10,437 bases of DNA from Bacillota bacterium (GTDB taxonomy: Bacteria > Bacillota > Clostridia > Acetivibrionales > Acetivibrionaceae), in assembly GCA_023398495.1 (NCBI GenBank), contig JAEWSG010000124.1, positions 1 to 10,437 of the forward strand. Reading direction: 5' to 3'. Position numbers and translations under genes: made by a program. The notes under the pieces were generated by a model. The model made no database searches. It saw only the letters and a program-made list of their open reading frames with translations, and was not told where the DNA came from. Positions 6,104-10,437 of the stretch are shown here, in pieces; position 1 is the first letter of the stretch; the number at the start of each line of letters is the position of its first letter.

Positions 6104-7624
6104 ATGAGACTTTCTGAGATCAAAAAAAATAATTTGAGTAATTCGAAAGAAAGATTTAAAATAATTGCTATTGACGATGACCAGGGAATAATTAAAACCC
6201 TCAAAGTAATACTAGAACGTGAGGGCTATGAATTCAGCGGCTATACAGATCATAATGAAGCTATTGAACTAATAAAAAACAATAGTTACGACTTATTAAT
6301 TCTTGATTATCTGCTTAATGACATTAATGCAAAGCAGGTAGTTGAAATCATCCGTGGGTTTAATAAGGACTTATATATCTTACTTCTGACAGGCCATTCT
6401 GAAAGTGTACCACCTATGGAAACTCTTGAAAAGAATGACATCCAGGGCTATTGTACAAAATCGGATGATCCAAGCCAACTGTTACTCCTTGTAAAATCAG
6501 CTTATAAAAGCGTTTTAATGATGAATGAAATTAAATCAAGCCGAGCAGGACTTAATAACATTTTAAAAACCGTACCGAAAATATATCAACTCCAACCTAT
6601 AGATATTATCCTTGAAGAAATCCTGACAAGTCTTCTTATGATTGTCAATTGCCAAAATGCTTTTATTTTAGCAGATAATATTGTTGGAGAAGCAAACGCC
6701 ATCCAAGAAAGCTTTTATAAAGGAATAGGCAAATTCAATACAGATTTAGATACCTTTTCCTCGTTATTTACTCCTTCAGAGATGATTTACGCGGGCTCTG
6801 CAAGAATGAACCAACAAATTGCCAGATACGAAGACGGCATCTTTTTACCTCTGATGAATTACAAAAGGGAATCAATTGGAGTTATTTATGTAGAAAGTTG
6901 CGAGGAACAAAAATTTAGCTTACTTGAGATATTTGCAGTTCAAGCTGCAAATTCTATAAATAATGCCTTCTTACATTCTCTTTTAAATATTAAGAACAAT
7001 GAACTTAACAAAACCTATGAGATTATAAGGTCAAGGTATGAAGAAACCATAGATACATTGAGACTTGCAGTCGATGCTAAGGACAATTATACAAGAGGCC
7101 ATTCTGACAGAGTTGGACTTTATGCAGTTGAAATTGGAAAATGCTATAAAAACTTAACAGAGTATGACATAGATTTATTACGGGTAGGCGGAACATTTCA
7201 TGATATTGGCAAAATAGGCACTAATGACGATATACTTTTATCTGACAGAAAATTGAATCCTTCCGAATTTGAAGAAATAAAAAAGCATCCTCTTACAGGA
7301 GCAAAGATTCTTTCAGCCTTATCAATGTTTAAAGATGTTGTTCCGCTAGTTATGTATCACCATGAGCGAATAGACGGTACCGGCTACCCCGAAGGACTAA
7401 AAGGTGATGACATTCCGTTTCTCGCTAGAATTCTTACTGTTGCTGATGCCTTTGATGCAATGACAACAAACAGAGTTTACAGACAAAAACTCCCGATTGA
7501 AGATGTAATAGCTCAATTCCAAAAAGGTTCAGGAACTCAATTCGACCCTGACATAACCGAAAAGTTTATTGAGTTGGTGAAAAATGGTGTAATAAAGTTA
7601 GATAATATTGAGGTTCTGATCTAA
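6104..7624 (+). CDS. Response regulator with GAF-like and HD-GYP domains (predicted c-di-GMP phosphodiesterase)
   Basis: The 506-residue protein starts at the ATG at 6104, with GGAGG (6091-6095) 8 nt upstream; an in-frame TTG at 6065 has no such site. The receiver domain (about 18-135) has acidic Asp24-Asp25-Asp26, phospho-acceptor Asp68 (LLILDYLL), Thr96 (LLLTGHSE) and Lys119, so it should be phosphorylated by a histidine kinase, which is not in the window. Residues about 155-292 look like a GAF domain, similar in position to DUF3369 of other REC/HD-GYP proteins, and are followed by a helical linker. The HD-GYP domain (about 318-500) keeps the signature residues: TRGHSDRV (330-337), HD at His366-Asp367 (FHDIGKIG), HHERIDGTGYP (419-429), and VADAFDAMTTNRVYR near 450-464. 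The family hydrolyses c-di-GMP in the cytoplasm. It is transcribed divergently from the polysaccharide operon and could set c-di-GMP levels that affect it; that link is inference. It is flanked on both sides by the same palindromic repeat. Confidence 0.95.
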   Translation: MRLSEIKKNNLSNSKERFKIIAIDDDQGIIKTLKVILEREGYEFSGYTDHNEAIELIKNNSYDLLILDYLLNDINAKQVVEIIRGFNKDLYILLLTGHSESVPPMETLEKNDIQGYCTKSDDPSQLLLLVKSAYKSVLMMNEIKSSRAGLNNILKTVPKIYQLQPIDIILEEILTSLLMIVNCQNAFILADNIVGEANAIQESFYKGIGKFNTDLDTFSSLFTPSEMIYAGSARMNQQIARYEDGIFLPLMNYKRESIGVIYVESCEEQKFSLLEIFAVQAANSINNAFLHSLLNIKNNELNKTYEIIRSRYEETIDTLRLAVDAKDNYTRGHSDRVGLYAVEIGKCYKNLTEYDIDLLRVGGTFHDIGKIGTNDDILLSDRKLNPSEFEEIKKHPLTGAKILSALSMFKDVVPLVMYHHERIDGTGYPEGLKGDDIPFLARILTVADAFDAMTTNRVYRQKLPIEDVIAQFQKGSGTQFDPDITEKFIELVKNGVIKLDNIEVLI

Positions 7625-7626
7625 TA

Positions 7627-7650
7627 AAGGCTGGGGTTGCTCCCAGCCTT
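7627..7650 (+). terminator. Hairpin directly after the HD-GYP gene, weak terminator
   Basis: AAGGCTGGG (7627-7635) pairs perfectly with CCCAGCCTT (7642-7650) around a 6-nt loop, two bases after the stop codon. The following sequence TTACTCTT is only a broken T-run. It is probably the terminator of the response regulator gene, or a stem that protects the 3' end. Confidence 0.5.
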
Positions 7651-7662
7651 ACTCTTAGCGAG

Positions 7663-7697
7663 TGGGACAATGTACCTGTCCCTGTCCCCTTGTCCCA
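7663..7697. repeat. Short palindromic repeat, copy 2, expanded
   Basis: The left arm TGGGACAA (7663-7670) and right arm TTGTCCCA (7690-7697) are identical to copy 1 at 5956-5976, and AAAAA follows again. Between them TGTAC replaces CGTAC, and two more right-arm-like units are inserted, CTGTCCC (7676-7682) and TGTCCCC (7683-7689). The left arm therefore has three possible partners. This looks like slippage or nested growth of one repeat family. Confidence 0.7.
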
Positions 7698-7736
7698 AAA
7701 AGAAACCCCGAAGCTGTATTGCTACAGTCGGGGTTT
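7697..7736 (-). terminator. Strong terminator of the toxin/immunity-like gene pair
   Basis: On the minus strand AAACCCCGA (7736-7728) pairs with TCGGGGTTT (7711-7703), continued after a 2-nt bulge by CTGTA/TACAG with a GCAA tetraloop, and followed by C and five T (7702-7697). It lies about 20 nt past the stop of the 7757-8134 gene. Its T-run coincides with the A-run of the palindromic repeat. On the plus strand the stem ends in only three T, so it may back up termination there. Confidence 0.8.
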
Positions 7737-7756
7737 CACGTATGTACAATTAAGAA

Positions 7757-8134
7757 TTAGATAGGATTTTTTTCTTCAAACAGTGATGATACATCATTTT
7801 TATTAACCCATTTATGATACACACCTCTATCAACCATATCCATCCCAAGGTTTTCAAAAATCCTATAATCACCTACCATACCACTTAAAAGAATTTTATC
7901 TCCATCCTCTTTTATTATTTGTAATTTTACATTTTGATATTCAGCAAAGGTTGTAACACTATACACTTCTTCCAAATCACTTCTTTGTACATCCTTGATA
8001 TAAACAGTACCTTTATATAGAAAAAAACCTTTAGCTACATCATTACTGTTATAAGAACGAAGAAAGAAAGAATTCGCTTTTGTTCCTGCCTCATATTCGT
8101 TTCCTTGATAAACTGCATAAATTCCATTTCTCAT
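7757..8134 (-). CDS. Small protein of unknown family with internal duplication; candidate immunity protein
   Basis: I do not recognise this 125-residue family. It has no signal peptide or membrane segment, so it is probably cytoplasmic, and predicted content is mainly beta-strand. Two halves resemble each other: VYIKDVQRSDLEEVY (44-58) aligns with VYHKWVNKNDVSSLF (105-119), and the strand pattern AVYQGNEYEAG to FFLRSY (7-28) resembles AEYQNVKLQII to KILLSG (64-85). A tandem pair of small beta-rich (SH3-like) folds would fit. It begins 14 nt after the stop of the large multidomain gene. Its ribosome binding site AGGATGGTGA overlaps that TAG stop, which suggests translational coupling, and a strong terminator closes the pair. 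Small, coupled genes directly 3' of multidomain toxin genes usually encode immunity proteins; that function is inferred from context only. Confidence 0.85.
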   Translation of the reverse strand: MRNGIYAVYQGNEYEAGTKANSFFLRSYNSNDVAKGFFLYKGTVYIKDVQRSDLEEVYSVTTFAEYQNVKLQIIKEDGDKILLSGMVGDYRIFENLGMDMVDRGVYHKWVNKNDVSSLFEEKNPI

Positions 8135-8148
8135 TTAAAATCACCATC

Positions 8149-10437
8149 CTATTGTAATATATCGACAAACTTACCTAGGTAGCTATCGTAAACCGCTGCT
8201 AAAGTCTCAGTTCCATCTTTTGTTATCGTATAAAGTTCTGCTCCATCTTCTATACCTAGATATTTTCCACTACAAGTATACTCAGGAATTGCTTGACCAT
8301 TAGTAGCTGCAGTAAATCCGTTACCTGTAAACGGAGCCCCATCCACAGTATTACCGCCCATTGCTTCACTATATGGAACTTTAAATTCAGAAGCTTGAGC
8401 TGTTTTAAATCTGATTACTCCAACACATTCATCAGTAGCAGGTTTATAAGCTGTACCAGTATAATCAAGTCTAAGGGAATTATAAATATCATCATAGCTT
8501 GTAAGTTGCTTGACATCCTGTGCTTTTGTTACATAGCCTCCAACTTGATTATATGTCCCATCAAGATATTTTGCAATATCTCCCTGAGGAATTACCTTCT
8601 GCATTATTGTTTGATTCGTTGGCGTTGGAATGGAATCACGTACAGCTTTCATTGCTGCTCTATCCGCAGTAGAAAGCGTGTCTGCTGATACCGACCTTAA
8701 TTGATTAAATCTGCTTGTACTCAATCCAACATCATCAAGGATAGATACCATATCATCCATGAATCCACGCATTCTTTGAAGTATTGTTCTTGTAAATTTG
8801 GCATTAGCTATAGCCTCAGCCACTTTCTTATCATAAGCAGCACCCATTGGAATTCTTGTAGCTGCCCATAAAACAACTGATGAATAAAAAAACTCACCAA
8901 GACGAAACTTTTCTGCAAAATCACTGATTTCTGTTAATGTTTGATTTATACTTTCATAAGCAGCCCTTTTATTACTCTTATCAATTATAACATTCATCAT
9001 TTCAGGCGTAATTGCCCAAGTATGACCCTCAATATAAGGAATATTATTTACTACATGAATAACATCCAAGGCTGTCGATGTATCTTTATCAAATTCACCA
9101 GTTTGATAAATCTTCAGTGCATATTGTATAGCTTTTCGTTCATCTTTTGTTAAACTAATGAATTCAATATATTTAGTATTTAATTTTAAAATCTTAGTTT
9201 TTAAAGCACTCAAGTATATGGGTATTCTTTTTTTCCAAGTTTCTGCAGCTTGGCATTTTAGTTCTTCAATGATTACTGCTTGAACTGTACCTTCATCAAT
9301 ATATGTTGTACCACCTGGATTATACGGTACATCATTCAATGACCTCAAGCCATCAAGTCTATTAAAAAACTCATCGATTGTTGTAGTATTCCTATCAAAT
9401 CTAATTCCTTCATATATCAAATCTTGCTGCCAAAAACCAAGTTCCCAAAAACTTATACCGTTATTATATCTAACATATTCTTTAAATTTAAGCAAGTTAG
9501 TAATTAGTTCCTGATCTGTTAGCCATACATCTGGATTATCAAATGATAAATCAAAAGCTTTTTCCGTTCCCTCAATCTCTACTATTTCTGAACCTACAAG
9601 CACTCCACTGTTGCCAGGTATATTTCTTCCTTTTACCTGTATGTTGTATTTACCAACAGCAGGTATTACATAGTCATATTCCAAATTTATAGTATTAGTG
9701 TTACTGTCTCCAAATACTGTCTTCTTCCACTCACCATTGATAAATACTGCCAAGTGGTGACAATTAGTCCCTTTTGCAGTTATTTTTATCGCTTCTCCCG
9801 CTTCAAGCTCAGTTTTGGCAGTAGGGTTAATAAGTGTAACCTCTGGATTCTCTGTATAGAAATTATTGTTTTGTAAAACATATCTATAACTCCAACTGGA
9901 TCTGTCAGGCTGTGCATTTTCCTCATCCCATGGAAGCGACAACTTCTTCCATGTATCTTTTCCTACTTTAACATCCTGATACAAAGCTTTAATCTTCTGA
10001 AAATCCGTAACAGCTGTCTTTGTAAGACCTGTATAAGTACCAAACGGTGTGTCGGTTGGCATTTTTAGATATCCAAGTTCTACCAACACTTTTTGCAATA
10101 CTATAACATCATTTTCAACATTGTTTCCATCTACTTTTAGCACCCAAGGGGTTTTGTTTGTATTTGAGGATGTTACCTGTGTATAATTCCCTTCTAGCAA
10201 AAACTCTGCCAATGGAATAATATCGGTTTGGTCATATGATATTGGTCCACCTGCATAATATCCTTCTGTCTTTCCTACTATCAAACCAATTGTATCTCCC
10301 ATTTTTATGCGAATAGAGTTATTATTCGTAAAATATCCATTCCATTGAGTATATACCAATACATATTTACTATTTTTAACACCGCTAATATTAATACTGT
10401 CCAGTTCTTTGTCTCCGCTTGCCATACCACTGTTAAC
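8149..10437 (-). CDS. Large multidomain protein with peptidoglycan-binding domain, candidate polymorphic toxin (5' end missing)
   Basis: The frame is open to the window edge. The first Met in view (ATG at 10425) has no ribosome binding site and is preceded in frame by VNSG, so the true start lies outside. Counting from that Met, 758 residues are visible. Residues about 100-163 are a PG_binding_1 domain (LQKVLVELGYL, FGTYTGLTKTAVTDFQ, GKDTWKKL). Residues 193-286 look Ig-like (PEVTLINPTAKTELEAGEAI, NIQVKGRN). Residues about 300-595 are mostly helical with no recognised domain. The last 150 residues (605-758) form a compact Gly-rich alpha/beta domain (NQVGGYVTKAQDV, PFTGNGFTAATNG, GAELYTITKDGTETLAAVYD) that I cannot assign. 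An ADP-ribosyltransferase- or TNT-like NAD-using toxin is only a guess. A wall-binding front, a long spacer, a variable-looking small end domain and a coupled small gene downstream (7757-8134) match polymorphic toxins. A secreted wall protein without toxic activity is the alternative. Confidence 0.85.
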   Translation of the reverse strand, partial: VNSGMASGDKELDSINISGVKNSKYVLVYTQWNGYFTNNNSIRIKMGDTIGLIVGKTEGYYAGGPISYDQTDIIPLAEFLLEGNYTQVTSSNTNKTPWVLKVDGNNVENDVIVLQKVLVELGYLKMPTDTPFGTYTGLTKTAVTDFQKIKALYQDVKVGKDTWKKLSLPWDEENAQPDRSSWSYRYVLQNNNFYTENPEVTLINPTAKTELEAGEAIKITAKGTNCHHLAVFINGEWKKTVFGDSNTNTINLEYDYVIPAVGKYNIQVKGRNIPGNSGVLVGSEIVEIEGTEKAFDLSFDNPDVWLTDQELITNLLKFKEYVRYNNGISFWELGFWQQDLIYEGIRFDRNTTTIDEFFNRLDGLRSLNDVPYNPGGTTYIDEGTVQAVIIEELKCQAAETWKKRIPIYLSALKTKILKLNTKYIEFISLTKDERKAIQYALKIYQTGEFDKDTSTALDVIHVVNNIPYIEGHTWAITPEMMNVIIDKSNKRAAYESINQTLTEISDFAEKFRLGEFFYSSVVLWAATRIPMGAAYDKKVAEAIANAKFTRTILQRMRGFMDDMVSILDDVGLSTSRFNQLRSVSADTLSTADRAAMKAVRDSIPTPTNQTIMQKVIPQGDIAKYLDGTYNQVGGYVTKAQDVKQLTSYDDIYNSLRLDYTGTAYKPATDECVGVIRFKTAQASEFKVPYSEAMGGNTVDGAPFTGNGFTAATNGQAIPEYTCSGKYLGIEDGAELYTITKDGTETLAAVYDSYLGKFVDILQ

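Noticed and set aside
8293..8688. Open plus-strand frame opposite the toxin-like C-terminal domain
   Set aside because: Cys/Ser/Ile-rich low-quality translation antisense to a well-supported gene; typical of a shadow frame.
10423..10425. ATG at 10425 as the true start of the large toxin-like gene
   Set aside because: No ribosome binding site precedes it and the frame stays open to the window edge, so it is most likely an internal Met.

Overview
The window is AT-rich, densely packed Firmicutes-type DNA, with strong AAGGAGG or GGAGG ribosome binding sites and a Gram-positive style secreted protease. The gene content (subtilase, Wzx/TuaB-like exporter, REC/HD-GYP regulator, peptidoglycan-binding toxin-like protein) best fits an anaerobic, soil- or gut-type clostridium (class Clostridia). 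That placement is an inference; no rRNA or other marker gene is present.

Layout. Positions 1-78 hold little apart from a possible start of another minus-strand gene that runs off the edge. Positions 79-2097 (minus) encode a secreted subtilisin-family protease with a short, probably incomplete C-terminal beta-domain. Upstream of it, 2098-2406 is non-coding but structured. It has a strong promoter (2299-2328), a leader of about 120 nt with two mutually exclusive pairings, a terminator (2171-2208), and a second promoter (2143-2172) just before the protease. Positions 2407-5786 (minus) form a polysaccharide operon fragment, read in the order family 2 glycosyltransferase, Wzx/TuaB-like flippase, dTDP-glucose 4,6-dehydratase (rfbB). 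These would add a sugar, export the lipid-linked unit and supply the dTDP-6-deoxysugar precursor.

Positions 5787-6103 are a divergent intergenic region with an extended -10 promoter for the polysaccharide operon and a short palindromic repeat. Positions 6104-7624 (plus) encode a REC-GAF-like-HD-GYP response regulator, a predicted c-di-GMP phosphodiesterase. A second, expanded copy of the same palindromic repeat lies just past its end (7663-7697), between two hairpins that close the convergent junction.

Positions 7757-10437 (minus) hold a two-gene module. First comes a large protein, open at the right window edge, with a peptidoglycan-binding domain, an Ig-like domain, a long helical region and a compact C-terminal domain. 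After 14 nt comes a 125-residue protein with a visible internal duplication. The architecture and tight coupling look like a polymorphic toxin with its immunity protein. I do not recognise either the toxin domain or the immunity family, and this pair is the best candidate for something undescribed.
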